Below, piece by piece: positions 35,831 to 44,373 of a stretch of DNA of 64,000 bases; the first letter of the stretch is position 1, and every line of letters starts with the position of its first letter. The stretch is from Methanosphaerula subterraneus. GTDB taxonomy: Archaea; Halobacteriota; Methanomicrobia; Methanomicrobiales; Methanospirillaceae. The notes under the pieces are model-generated. The model was not told where the DNA came from. It did no database searches and was given only the letters and a program-made list of their open reading frames with translations. Position numbers and translations under genes: made by a program. The stretch is taken from contig NZ_CP170508.1 in NCBI RefSeq assembly GCF_052055875.1, positions 620,001 to 684,000 on the forward strand. The letters run 5' to 3'.

Positions 35831-36100
35831 TTATCGTGCCAGGAGATCGAGGGTGGGCTTGTGTCTCCGCATAAGCATCTCAAAGTCCTCACCCTGAGAG
35901 GGGCGGCGTGCCCGGTCCTGCTCTCTGATCGCAGGGTATTGAATCGGAGAGATCGAGATCGACCTAGCGATGCCGAAAACATCTGTCGTCTGCACGACGG
36001 AACCCATACAGTCCGACGAGTGGATCCGATACGGCCCGACCGGCTTCAAGACACTTCCCTTCGTTGTTCCCCCAATGTCAGCCGTCAGTCGCGAATACAT
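35831..36100 (-). CDS. Small hypothetical protein coupled to the Clp-fold protease, 89 aa
   Basis: GGAGGTGA lies 7 nt upstream of the ATG and the gene overlaps the protease end by 16 nt, so translation coupling is likely. The sequence (MYSRLTADIGGTTKGSV...; DFEMLMRRHKPTLDLLAR) is not low-complexity and ends two bases from the Doc-like stop. No family recognised. It could be a partner or substrate of the protease. Confidence 0.55.
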   Translation of the reverse strand: MYSRLTADIGGTTKGSVLKPVGPYRIHSSDCMGSVVQTTDVFGIARSISISPIQYPAIREQDRARRPSQGEDFEMLMRRHKPTLDLLAR

Positions 36101-37182
36101 TCCTCTTCACCTCCATGGACTTCTGGATGAGCTATCCAGCCTTTTGACATAGGTGTTATGTTGATATTAAGGTTGAGGTCTGGCATGCGCACAGCATTGA
36201 TCAAGATCGTGGATCTGAATTCGCTTCTGATCTTCCTACTCTCAACGACGGCAGATATGACCCGGGTTTCAATGGGATGTACGGTCACCATCTGAGGTTG
36301 CATGGTGGCCGGCATCTGATGTTGTTGGACCTGTCGAAGTGCCTGGGAGATCTGCGGATCCGCCATTGCGATATCGTGGGGGTTAAATGGTTTCCGACAT
36401 TCCATCTCACCTTCGATATCTTCCCACACCTTCCACATCAGTTCTTCGAGATTCTCAGGGGGGAAGACAACGTGCAATCCGATCTCTTTGGCTTCAGTTC
36501 TCCCAACAGGATAGCCATGATGGAAGAATGATTTATTCAACATGTCGGATATTATCTCGACTTTACTATGATCGTCCATGTGAGACCCGAGAAGCTTCTG
36601 GCCGAGGGATTGGGTGAGATTGGCACTCCTCTTCGCTGCACCAATCAACACCGCACCGACCTCTTTGGCCATCAGTTCAAATGCCCTTTCTTTCTGCTCC
36701 TGATCAGAGATACCTACATCCACAGAGACAAAATTCATGAAATGAGCGAGATCTTCTGAGGCGAAATTCATCGTCTCCTCTCGTCCTTCCTTGTTCCTGG
36801 TGAAATTGAGCTGCGGGTCGACCGGGCCCAGGTTTGAGAACGGATGCATCACAATCTCATTCGCACCAAGTGCCAGGAGCGTGGCGGCACTGTATGCTTC
36901 ATAGGGGATGAGCACGCCGATCTCGTCGAATCGTTCACGTAACAGCGATATGATCCGATATGCAACAATGGGGTCGCCCCCCCTGCTCACAATGAGCAGA
37001 TCGATCTTCTTCTGGTCCTTCGGAAACGCAAGGATCTGTCTGCAGAATTCCGGGATGACATCTCCAGCGATGGTCCCTTCGGCCTGGGGGCGCGAACTGG
37101 TCACATAGGTGATGAGAGGCCGGCCTCGTATCTCTTCTATCTGTCGATATAAGGCGGCCCTCTCGACATGGGTCATATACAC
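36085..37182 (-). CDS. SDH-type Clp-fold serine protease (SppA/ClpP-like), 365 aa
   Basis: The N-terminal half has the ClpP/crotonase fold of the SDH_sah family: RPLITYVTSSRP, then DLLIVSRGGDPIVAYRI (oxyanion strand), then IPYEAYSAATLLALGANEIVMHPFSNLGPVDPQ, where the Ser of YSA is the likely nucleophile and the following ALGANEI helix is diagnostic. A helical second half follows, including a segment with Glu/Lys pairs. No signal peptide or TM segment is found, so it is cytoplasmic, unlike most SppA. Two small genes surround it. These proteins are known as bacterial and archaeal cytosolic proteases of unclear substrate. Confidence 0.82.
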   Translation of the reverse strand: MYMTHVERAALYRQIEEIRGRPLITYVTSSRPQAEGTIAGDVIPEFCRQILAFPKDQKKIDLLIVSRGGDPIVAYRIISLLRERFDEIGVLIPYEAYSAATLLALGANEIVMHPFSNLGPVDPQLNFTRNKEGREETMNFASEDLAHFMNFVSVDVGISDQEQKERAFELMAKEVGAVLIGAAKRSANLTQSLGQKLLGSHMDDHSKVEIISDMLNKSFFHHGYPVGRTEAKEIGLHVVFPPENLEELMWKVWEDIEGEMECRKPFNPHDIAMADPQISQALRQVQQHQMPATMQPQMVTVHPIETRVISAVVESRKIRSEFRSTILINAVRMPDLNLNINITPMSKGWIAHPEVHGGEEECIRD

Positions 37183-37216
37183 TAACTCTTTCTGACAGGT
37201 TATTAACTTGATGAAT

Positions 37217-37426
37217 TCACTGCTGTGTCGCGTCGAGTGACGTCACCCCCCTGGCCTTGAGGTCGGCGACGACCCGCGAGCCGGCGTCGGTGTCGCCGGC
37301 ATCGACGAGCATGGTCCTGCCGGCCGGCGACTGGATCAGGATCGAGTCACCCTGGCCGGCGTCGAGGGCAGAGACCCGGAGGGGGCCGGCTGATGGAGGT
37401 TTCGATCTATTCCCTTTCATACCCAC
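37217..37426 (-). pseudogene. Truncated ComEC-like metallo-beta-lactamase fragment
   Basis: The 69-residue frame starts LRVSALDAGQGDSILIQSPA and continues with a strand typical of ComEC/Rec2-type MBL domains (TMLVDAGDTDAGSRVVADLK), then stops right before the HxHxDH metal motif that should follow. The catalytic part is lost, so this is the N-terminal piece of a broken gene. A second, oppositely oriented copy of its first 12 residues starts the repeat immediately to the right, pointing to recombination at this spot. Confidence 0.65.
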
Positions 37427-37788
37427 CCTTCGGATCTCTGTCTTGGACGCTGGCCAAGGGAGGCCCTAATCGAGCCATGACCGGCCTATGGTGGCCTGCT
37501 ACCAGGCCCGGCAGGCCCGGTGTTTGAAGGAGCGGGGCCGGCATATCTACCGGGGCTGCTATAACCGGGCCCGGGCCCGTGAGCAGGCTGCCGTCCAGAT
37601 CCTGCCGGGTGCGATCCCGCTCGACGAGGTCGAGCCGGTCGATGCCGGCCTCTTCGGTCGGTGCTCGGTCTGCGGGCTCCAGGTGGCGGCGTACAACCAT
37701 GCCGGCAGCGGGACCGCGATCTGATCGGTGTGCTATGAGAAACTGGTGAGGGAGCAGGTAGATATTCGGTAGGGCCGGCTGTGGTTGG
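37425..37788 (+). pseudogene. Primase-helicase 3' end, degenerate copy 1
   Basis: The plus strand carries a damaged copy of the last about 100 codons of the primase-helicase at 59370-62564. It retains the zinc-knuckle region GCYNRARAREQAAVQILPGA and IPLDEVEPVDAGLFGRCSVC nearly unchanged, but has lost about 20 nt around the first CPVCGG motif and carries a stop in place of CSVC (GTAI-stop). Homology continues about 25 nt past the original stop (GATATTCGGTAGGGCCGGCTGTGGTTG). It is preceded by a short SVLDAGQG piece of the MBL gene. It bounds the TIR-STAND gene on the left. Confidence 0.8.
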
Positions 37789-37874
37789 ACCTTCTTCGGA
37801 ATAATAGATCCCGACCGGGCATTATGCACGGACCTGGAACCTTCATCGAATCAGAACCACAATGAGAGCTACTA

Positions 37875-40800
37875 TCAGAACCCGTACTTCTCTTTGATCT
37901 TTCGGATCTGCACCTCAAGGGAGGTATTGCACCCCCCTTTTGATGAGATGGCGAGTGCCTCGTCGACCGCCCTCGACGCCTCCATATGCTGATCCTGCTG
38001 TGCGAGGGTGACAGCCTGGTTCACGAGTGAGATCGCCAGCCCCTCAAAGTTTCCGAGTTCGGAGTAAATCCGTTGCTGCTCCTTGAGACAAGACATTGCA
38101 CCGTCGAGGTCCCCGCGGATCCTGAGGATGTTGGCCTGGTTGTAGAGCGTTAGCTGCAGGCCGTCGGTGTTCCCGAGGTCGCGGCAGATCCGTTCCTGCT
38201 CCTTGAGAAGCATCATAGCGCCGTCGAGGTCGCCCCGAGCCTGCAGGATCAGTGCCTGGTTCGCGAGCGACACCTGTAAAGAGTCGTCATCTCCGAGGTC
38301 GCGGCAAATCTGCTCCTCTTCCCTGTGGAGCGCCATGGCCCCACCCAGGTCGCCGCGATCTGCAAGGATGTTTGCCTGGATGCCGAGAGAGACGAGCAGT
38401 CTCTCATCGTTTCCGAGGTCGCGGCAGATCCGTTCCTGCTCCATCAAAAGTTTCATGGCGCTATCGAGGTTGCCGCGGGCGTAGAGGATGTTTGCCTGGT
38501 TCCCAAGCGATGCCTGAAGACCATTGATGTTCCCGAGGTCGCGACAGATCCGTTCCTCTTCCTTGTGAAGCGCCATGGCACCGTCGAGATCCCCGCGGAT
38601 GTAGAGGATCAACGCCTGATTCCCGAGCGATCGCTGCAGGGAGTCGACGTTTCCGAGCTCCCGGCAGATCCGTTCCTCTTCCTTGTGAAGTTCCATAGCA
38701 CCATCGAGGTCGCCGCGATCCTGCAGGATCAGCGCCTGGTTCCCAAGCGATAACTGTAGACCGTCGATATTCCCGAGGTCGCGGCAGATCCGCTCCTGTT
38801 CCTTGTGGAGAGCCATGGCACCGTCGAGGTCCCCGCGGGCGTAGAGAATAGTCGCCTGATTCCCAAGAGATGACTGAAGATCGTCGATGTTTCCAAGTTC
38901 GTGGCAGATCCGTTCCTGCTCCTTGAGAAGCCCCATGGCACCGTCGAGGTCCCCACGGGCTTTGAGGATTAACGCCTGGTTTCCGAGCGATGCCTGGAGA
39001 CCGTCGATGTTTCCGAGGTCACGGCAGATCCATTCCTCTTCCTTGTGAAGCGCCATGGCGCCGTCAAGGTCACCACGGACTTTGAGGATCAGCGCCTGGT
39101 TCCCGAGAGATATCGATAGGTCACCGAGGTTCCCGAGGTTGCGGCAGATCTGTTCCTTTTCCTTGTGGAGCGCCATCGCACCGTCGAGGTCCCCGCGGGT
39201 GTAGAGGATGGTCGCCCGATTTCCGAGAGATACCTGCAGGCTGTTGAAGTTCCCGAGGTCGCGGCAGATCCGTTCCTGCTCCATCAGAAGTTTCACAGCG
39301 CTGTCAAGGTCGCCGCGGACCTGCAAGATCAGTGCCTGGTTCCCGAGCGATCGTTGCAGACAGTGGACATTCCCGAGGTCGCGGCAGATCCGTTCCTGCT
39401 CCTTCAGAAGTTTCATGGCGCTATCGAAGTCGCCGCGTTTGTAGAGGATGGCCGACTGGTTCCCAAGCGATGCCTGCAGGCCGGCGACGTTCCCGAGTCC
39501 CCTGCTGATCCGTTCCTGCTCCTTCAGAAGCGCCATGGCGCCGTCCAGGTGACCTGTAACGAGTAAAAGAAACGCAATTTTGTTTAAAAATGAATCTCCA
39601 TAGAGGGATGGAGTCTCAACGACAGGTGCATATACCGTCTGGATCTGTAACGGCGTCGATCGCTCAACAACAGACCAGATAGCCAGGAATTCCTCCCGGC
39701 CTCTATTACAGATTCCCTCAATGTACCTTAGATCCCGGAGGACTTCCTCCAGAACATCGAACAGGCTCGCCTCTACGAGATAGAAGGGCAGGGTGAACAG
39801 GGTGTACTCCGACACCGCTCTTTTCCCACCGCGTACCTCCTGCAGGCCTGCCTCCGCAAGCCGACGATTGCCCTCCTCCGGAAACACTGCGAACGGATTC
39901 CCTACCGGGTCGTCCATCAACCACTGGATGAGGCTCTGGTGAAAGAGGCGCAGTTTGTCATCGTCCCGGGTCAGGAACTGTGAGAGGGCGCGAAGCCCCC
40001 GGGTCGCGGTCCGGGGATCGAGCCCGGAGGCCGCGATCAGGAGGGGCTCCGGCACCGGCATCCGTGTCACCGCAAGACAGGCAACCAGTGGTGCAACCTC
40101 CTGTTCATATTTTGTAATATCCGGGAAACGTTTCCGGAACATCCTGTCATACAGCCCCCCAAGGGCCGGCGGGAGCCTGCCCAGCTCGTCGGGTGTCAGA
40201 CGGTACGTGGGTTCAGGATCAGTCAGGGCATCGATGACGGTCTCTGCATAGAGGAAGTTTCCGGCGGCGAGTTCGTCAATCCGGTTCGCAACTCCGGGGA
40301 TGACACTCAACCCTTCCGACTCCACCCGAACACGGATATACTCGGCGACATCCTTCCGGTTGTCTCCTGAAGAGGCCTCAAGACTTTTCTGTTGGATACC
40401 GTTACCCATAAACCGGGCGAGGAGCTCCCGATCAGGCCGTGCCGTGGCAATAACCTGGAACCATGACGGGAACCGCTCCACCGATTCTATCAGGAAGTCG
40501 ACCATCGCCGTTCCGGCACCGGCAGTTGCCTCGTCCAGTCCGTCGACGACGAAGATCCACGGGCTCTTGATATTCAGTCGGTGTTCACAGGCCCGGAGCG
40601 GATCGGTCACGAGCATCCGGAAGAGTGCCTCTGGAGCCGTTGATGCATCCGGGGGGGTGATCTGGTCCATGATCTCCCGGTACGCAGGGAACTGGTGGGC
40701 GAGCTGGAAGATGAGCGCCGAGATCATGGATTCCGGCCGGCAGGAGTCCGGGTTCGATCGGGAGGAGAAGTGAATCCCCATCACATCCATCCGGGTGGTC

Positions 40801-41408
40801 AACTGAGCTGAGAGCGCGCTCTTTCCAATCCCAGCCTCTCCGGTGAGGAGGAGAAGGTGTGAATCTTTCTTGGCAGCCCAGGAATCAAATTGGTTAAAGA
40901 GCCATTCCCTACCGGTGAAGTCGCCTCCGTATCGTTTCAGTTCTTCCTGGAACGTGATGACACGGATCTTCTCCCACCATGTGCCAGCGGCACCCGGGGT
41001 CGTCCGCCAGGTGTATGCCTTCTTTGTGATCTGATCGAGGGCGGCGGGGAGAAGGGCGAAGACGGACTCAGGATCGGTACTGGCATCAAGGTAGTTGAGG
41101 GAGATGATCTGGATCGGTGGATCGACGTCGGCGATCCTGACCGGGAGAATGTCGATGTTATGAGACAGGGCGTAGAGGAGTTCGTTCCGACAAAACCCTC
41201 CCGGCCGGACACTCTCGGGGGAGAGAAGTGCCAGGATAAGATCGCTCTCCTTGATCCCGTCTTCGATCTTAATATCGAATGGAGTGCCTGGAGGGATGCC
41301 ATTTTCGACATCGAGCCATGGATCGTAGCCCCGATCACGAAGCCAGGAGGAAAGTCTCCGGGCGAATTCGAGGGCATCCTTCCGTCCATAACTGATGAAG
41401 ATCCGCAT
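37875..41408 (-). CDS. TIR-STAND-TPR immune receptor, 1177 aa
   Basis: Start at ATG 41408 (MRIFISYGRKDALEF), as in TIR proteins; an upstream TTG adds five residues. TIR domain (1-120) with a conserved Glu (E76 in FCRNELLY), the usual NADase catalytic position. STAND NTPase (about 165-500): Walker A GEAGIGKS (190-197), Walker B WIFVVDGLDEA (about 283), sensor region VIATARPDRE. The C-terminal half is about 13 near-identical 40-residue TPR units (LGNQALILQxRGDLDGAM...KEQERICRDLGN). Such TIR-STAND proteins are prokaryotic NLR-like defence receptors in which the repeats recognise a phage product and the TIR depletes NAD. No separate partner gene is coded nearby. Flanked by direct copies of the primase 3' end. 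Confidence 0.85.
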   Translation of the reverse strand: MRIFISYGRKDALEFARRLSSWLRDRGYDPWLDVENGIPPGTPFDIKIEDGIKESDLILALLSPESVRPGGFCRNELLYALSHNIDILPVRIADVDPPIQIISLNYLDASTDPESVFALLPAALDQITKKAYTWRTTPGAAGTWWEKIRVITFQEELKRYGGDFTGREWLFNQFDSWAAKKDSHLLLLTGEAGIGKSALSAQLTTRMDVMGIHFSSRSNPDSCRPESMISALIFQLAHQFPAYREIMDQITPPDASTAPEALFRMLVTDPLRACEHRLNIKSPWIFVVDGLDEATAGAGTAMVDFLIESVERFPSWFQVIATARPDRELLARFMGNGIQQKSLEASSGDNRKDVAEYIRVRVESEGLSVIPGVANRIDELAAGNFLYAETVIDALTDPEPTYRLTPDELGRLPPALGGLYDRMFRKRFPDITKYEQEVAPLVACLAVTRMPVPEPLLIAASGLDPRTATRGLRALSQFLTRDDDKLRLFHQSLIQWLMDDPVGNPFAVFPEEGNRRLAEAGLQEVRGGKRAVSEYTLFTLPFYLVEASLFDVLEEVLRDLRYIEGICNRGREEFLAIWSVVERSTPLQIQTVYAPVVETPSLYGDSFLNKIAFLLLVTGHLDGAMALLKEQERISRGLGNVAGLQASLGNQSAILYKRGDFDSAMKLLKEQERICRDLGNVHCLQRSLGNQALILQVRGDLDSAVKLLMEQERICRDLGNFNSLQVSLGNRATILYTRGDLDGAMALHKEKEQICRNLGNLGDLSISLGNQALILKVRGDLDGAMALHKEEEWICRDLGNIDGLQASLGNQALILKARGDLDGAMGLLKEQERICHELGNIDDLQSSLGNQATILYARGDLDGAMALHKEQERICRDLGNIDGLQLSLGNQALILQDRGDLDGAMELHKEEERICRELGNVDSLQRSLGNQALILYIRGDLDGAMALHKEEERICRDLGNINGLQASLGNQANILYARGNLDSAMKLLMEQERICRDLGNDERLLVSLGIQANILADRGDLGGAMALHREEEQICRDLGDDDSLQVSLANQALILQARGDLDGAMMLLKEQERICRDLGNTDGLQLTLYNQANILRIRGDLDGAMSCLKEQQRIYSELGNFEGLAISLVNQAVTLAQQDQHMEASRAVDEALAISSKGGCNTSLEVQIRKIKEKYGF
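38090..39560. repeat. Tandem 120-bp coding repeats of the TPR region (about 13)
   Basis: The minus-strand coding repeats recur every 120 bp at high DNA identity. On the plus strand the core ATCCGTTCCTGCTCCTTGAG / ATCCGTTCCTCTTCCTTGTG alternates with GCGCCATGGCACCGTCGAGG. Repeat types alternate between two 'letters' (KEQERI and KEEERI), suggesting recent unequal crossing-over. Confidence 0.85.
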
Positions 41409-41555
41409 ACTTGGTTCTCTCAAGGTGTTTTATTCTGGGCGGATAATAAGATGTCTTATTTATCTCCAGTGTTTTTTTCTAAAAATTTTGTTTTCATTGT
41501 GAGAACAGTTTTCGTTGAAATGCATCCAATTTCTCTCATGAGGTACAACAGCCGG

Positions 41556-41911
41556 CACCCTCCGAGTTTCTGTCTTCGACTCTGGCCAGGGAGGATCCTT
41601 GTCAAGCCGTGCCCGGTCTGCGGCGGTCGGGTAGTGCACTACACCGAACGGTTTCAAGCCCGGGGTCAGAAGGAGCGGAGCTGGCATATCTGCCGGGGCT
41701 GCTATAACCGGACCCGGGAACAGGCCGCCGTCCAGATCCTGCCTGGTGCGATCCCGCTCGACGAGGTCAGGCCGGTCGATGCCGGCCTCTTCGGCCGGTG
41801 CTCGGTCTGCGGGCTCCAGTCGGCGGAGTACAGTCATGACGGCAGCGGGACCGCGATCTGTTCGGTCTGTTATGAGAAACTGGTGAGGGAGTAGGTGGAG
41901 ATTCGGGAGAC
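41556..41911 (+). pseudogene. Primase-helicase 3' end, copy 2
   Basis: Here the last about 100 codons are intact in sequence: KPCPVCGGRVVHYTER, CRGCYNRTREQAAVQI, IPLDEVRPVDAGLFGRCSVC, GTAICSVCYEKLVRE then stop. It lacks the catalytic parts and a promoter, so it is a duplicated fragment. It is preceded by a VSVFDSGQGG piece like that at copy 1. Together with copy 1 it makes a direct repeat of about 0.35 kb around the TIR-STAND gene. It diverges from the other copies immediately after the stop. Confidence 0.8.
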
Positions 41912-42122
41912 CACGTCCTAGTAGTTTTTAATGGGGTGGAGCAGCAGAAATGACTTCAGAGAACGGGCCGGAGAGTATAGGTTCTTGACAGAGGGTATTG
42001 CAACTCACTATGGTAAAGGAACTGGTTTGCTTATGAGCGATCAGATTTGCTTCCACTGGGGGCAATGAAAGATTTCAGAAAAATATTTGAGGATAGCTTT
42101 TAACCCCCACTTTTGGCGATTG

Positions 42123-42178
42123 TGTATATAAACTCCTATTAAATACGGGACTGTTTCTCGAGGTTAATAGTTAACCTC
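42123..42178 (+). promoter_or_regulatory. Strong TATA box followed by a perfect palindrome; no obvious gene downstream
   Basis: GTGTATATAAACTCC (TATA core about 42125-42132) is followed 30-50 bp later by GAGGTTAA-TAG-TTAACCTC (42160-42178), a perfect 8-bp inverted repeat just past the predicted start site. The only plus-strand ATG nearby opens 30 codons antisense to the PIN gene end. The element may drive a short RNA or be an operator. Confidence 0.5.
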
Positions 42179-42207
42179 ATTTGTGATTTTCTTATGGATA
42201 CCTGGCT

Positions 42208-42846
42208 TTATCCGAAAGTTCCAAGTGGTTTTATCTCAGGGATGTGGGTCTGTGTGAGAATATCTTGGGTATATGGGATGATGTGATTATAATCACCTGT
42301 TATGAATATCAAATTCGGTACAGATTGTGCTGCATAGTGGGCATCAATCAAGACCTCAATGTCATCAGAATCTGAGATATAACTCGATAGGGTTTCGTAA
42401 ATCTCTCTAGAAGGGATTATATATTTATGCCATTGGCACTGTTTTTCCACAATGCTCTTCCTCTGGACGACTTCAGTTTGGAAATTATTCAAACAGATTC
42501 GAATGATCCATTCGATTGGTCGCTCAGGACTTATTGTGATTTTAGTGTGTACATCGTTGATTATTTCGCCGATACGTTTGCTTTCAATCTCATTGACAGC
42601 CTGGTCGAGAGTCCTGCCATTTTTTATATAATAATTGATTTTTCGAAGGGCAGAAGCAACTTCATTTTTGATTGTCGAAACTTTCCCTGATTCGTATTCA
42701 CCTTCACCGAAACATTCACGTTTTACAGAGTCACCCGAATGGTTTGGCTCTGGATCGTCGAAGACACAAACGGCGGCCTTTCCCCAGTTATCTGAATTAT
42801 AAAATATATAACCCACAATTACCATTGAATCAAGGAAATAGGGCAA
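42208..42846 (-). CDS. PIN-like domain protein, 212 aa, likely RNase effector
   Basis: The ends of the protein match a PIN fold: N-terminal YFLDSMVIVGYIF (first acidic residue D6), and C-terminal DAHYAAQSVPNLIFITGDYNHII, with a likely acidic pair in DDIEVLIDAHY and the conserved T-G-D. The middle holds a helical insert with a conserved-looking ECFGEGEYESGK. PIN domains are Mg-dependent ribonucleases, often toxins. It follows the 308-residue gene with a gap of 5 nt, so the two form an operon. I infer a toxin-like role; the family is not a classical VapC. Confidence 0.6.
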   Translation of the reverse strand: MPYFLDSMVIVGYIFYNSDNWGKAAVCVFDDPEPNHSGDSVKRECFGEGEYESGKVSTIKNEVASALRKINYYIKNGRTLDQAVNEIESKRIGEIINDVHTKITISPERPIEWIIRICLNNFQTEVVQRKSIVEKQCQWHKYIIPSREIYETLSSYISDSDDIEVLIDAHYAAQSVPNLIFITGDYNHIIPYTQDILTQTHIPEIKPLGTFG

Positions 42847-42851
42847 TTACT

Positions 42852-43778
42852 CTACATCTCCTTAGGAAGAGTTGTAGTAGCATCACGGGCGTAGACCATA
42901 AGGCGGCGAACTATTGTATCAATCTCTGGATCGAGGATGGCCGTCTCTCCACGATTATTTTTTTGAAGTGAATCATCTTGGATAGACTCTAATTTATGGT
43001 AATAACTTGGCTGTGCTCGAGAGAATTCATGTTCCCATCTATCCACAACTCGGGGGAGAACATTTTCATTCTGTTTGATGCGTAGAAGACTGCAGAAGAT
43101 CTCCCAATATTGTGTGGAAAGGTCTTTTATATCATTGATTGACTCGTGGTTTTCAATTTTGAGCCGGGTTGTATCGTCCCACATGAGATACACATCGAAG
43201 ATATCGTTCATGTCACGCTCTGGAAATTGAGTGATCAACGAATCCAGATATCGAAAGAGATTCTGCGAGATCCTCTCATAGGCATAATCATAGAGATTTG
43301 AGTCGTTTTCTAGGTCATCAAAGTAAGGAAGAAACTCTCTCTTATAGGTCCTTTGATAGGTAAAAGGCGCCCGTCGGTATGCTTCACCCACGAGTTTATT
43401 ACCATAATCCTCGTGCCATATTGGACCGGTTTTATATTTCTTTAGAATTTTGCGAATTTCTATTAATATGACCTGTTTCTCTTTCTCAATTATGCCATCA
43501 TCATAGACATTTGTAATTCGCATCGTTGAATTAGCAGGGGTGATATAATTTTGAAGTTGGGTGCCAGTCTGGTCTTCAAATGTATCCTGCTCAACTAGAG
43601 GCCCATGAAGGTACCAGCAATAGGGCAACCTGATATCAATTTGTTTTTCCTTAAGAGCCTGGTGAAGGAGGAAGAGGGTCTTAAAAAAATATGTCTTTCT
43701 AAAATATGGCTCTCCATTAGGGTTGGCCTCACGTAAGAGTGCTTCAACAGTATATTTTAGGAGGGGATTTTTCACCAT
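42852..43778 (-). CDS. Partner of the PIN-like protein, 308 aa, possible antitoxin-type regulator
   Basis: No certain family. The N-terminus (KTYFFKTLFLLHQALKEK, then LPYCWYLHGPLVEQ) resembles the winged-helix region of Panacea (DUF4065)-type antitoxins, where a 'YxxHGP' or 'yGP' turn is typical. The remainder is helical and acidic. The promoter is visible: TATA-like CTAATATATTG is about 50 bp upstream, with a leader of about 20 nt. AT-rich codon use differs from the GC-rich neighbourhood, suggesting separate acquisition. It heads the two-gene operon with the PIN-like protein. Confidence 0.55.
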   Translation of the reverse strand: MVKNPLLKYTVEALLREANPNGEPYFRKTYFFKTLFLLHQALKEKQIDIRLPYCWYLHGPLVEQDTFEDQTGTQLQNYITPANSTMRITNVYDDGIIEKEKQVILIEIRKILKKYKTGPIWHEDYGNKLVGEAYRRAPFTYQRTYKREFLPYFDDLENDSNLYDYAYERISQNLFRYLDSLITQFPERDMNDIFDVYLMWDDTTRLKIENHESINDIKDLSTQYWEIFCSLLRIKQNENVLPRVVDRWEHEFSRAQPSYYHKLESIQDDSLQKNNRGETAILDPEIDTIVRRLMVYARDATTTLPKEM

Positions 43779-43872
43779 AGTTCTCGGGAGACTGTTTGAT
43801 ACTAAGAAGTTTCAATATATTAGTATTCCGGCTGCTTAAAGGGTATTTCGGTTTGAAGTTCCATGGATTATC

Positions 43873-44070
43873 TTATTTCTGGCCTGCTCTCTCTGGCCGC
43901 ACGAGTAGCGCCCCATGCCCATTGTCTTGCTCACTACCATCAAGTCGAGCGCATGTGAAAATGGCAGGCCAGACGTAGAACGGCCCCTCGTACTCCTCCC
44001 CATTGACGACGATAACGGCGACGCATCCCTCCGCAATGCAGGTAGTGACCCTGAACATCTGATCTGTCAA
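43873..44070 (-). CDS. Small hypothetical protein, 65 aa
   Basis: A TTG or the following ATG (44058) starts a frame that reads as a believable small beta-rich protein: RVTTCIAEGCVAVIVVNGEEYEGPFYVWPAIF. Two cysteines are near the N-terminus. No clear ribosome-binding site. It may be the intact tail of the decayed frame directly upstream. Confidence 0.35.
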   Translation of the reverse strand: MTDQMFRVTTCIAEGCVAVIVVNGEEYEGPFYVWPAIFTCARLDGSEQDNGHGALLVRPERAGQK

Positions 44071-44089
44071 CCAGCCAGTTGCAACCAGA

Positions 44090-44215
44090 TCAGAGACTCC
44101 TCTCCTTCAGACCCTTCAGGATCCCGAGAACCCGCTCCTCGGCCTCACGGATCGCCGGCGCGTCCCGTTCGATCGTGATCTCAAAGATGTCTTCCTCATC
44201 AAGGGGGGCACTAGC
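44090..44215 (-). pseudogene. Coding remnant of about 40 codons without a start
   Basis: The frame LDEEDIFEITIERDAPAIREA...LGILKGLKERSL has strong coding character and a proper stop, but a TAA lies directly upstream and no start codon is in frame. It is probably the end of a gene broken by the insertions in this area. Confidence 0.4.
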
Positions 44216-44373
44216 AGATAGTATTTAAAAATGAAGATGAGAGGATCAGTCACGAATGTAATGTTCGTTGAAATTACATCATTTGTGAAATGCTATCACA
44301 CCTAACGACACGAATAGGTGATTGGGTTCCTTTTTAGTAAATAGAGAAGTACGGTTAATGGAGGGGTATTGAA

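Noticed and set aside
38090..39560. Regular 120-bp spacing suggesting a CRISPR or DNA satellite array
   Set aside because: The repeats code for TPR units in one uninterrupted frame and there are no unique spacers or cas genes.
41460..41837. 125-codon minus-strand frame next to the TIR gene
   Set aside because: Antisense to primase 3'-end copy 2; the plus strand has the zinc-ribbon cysteines.
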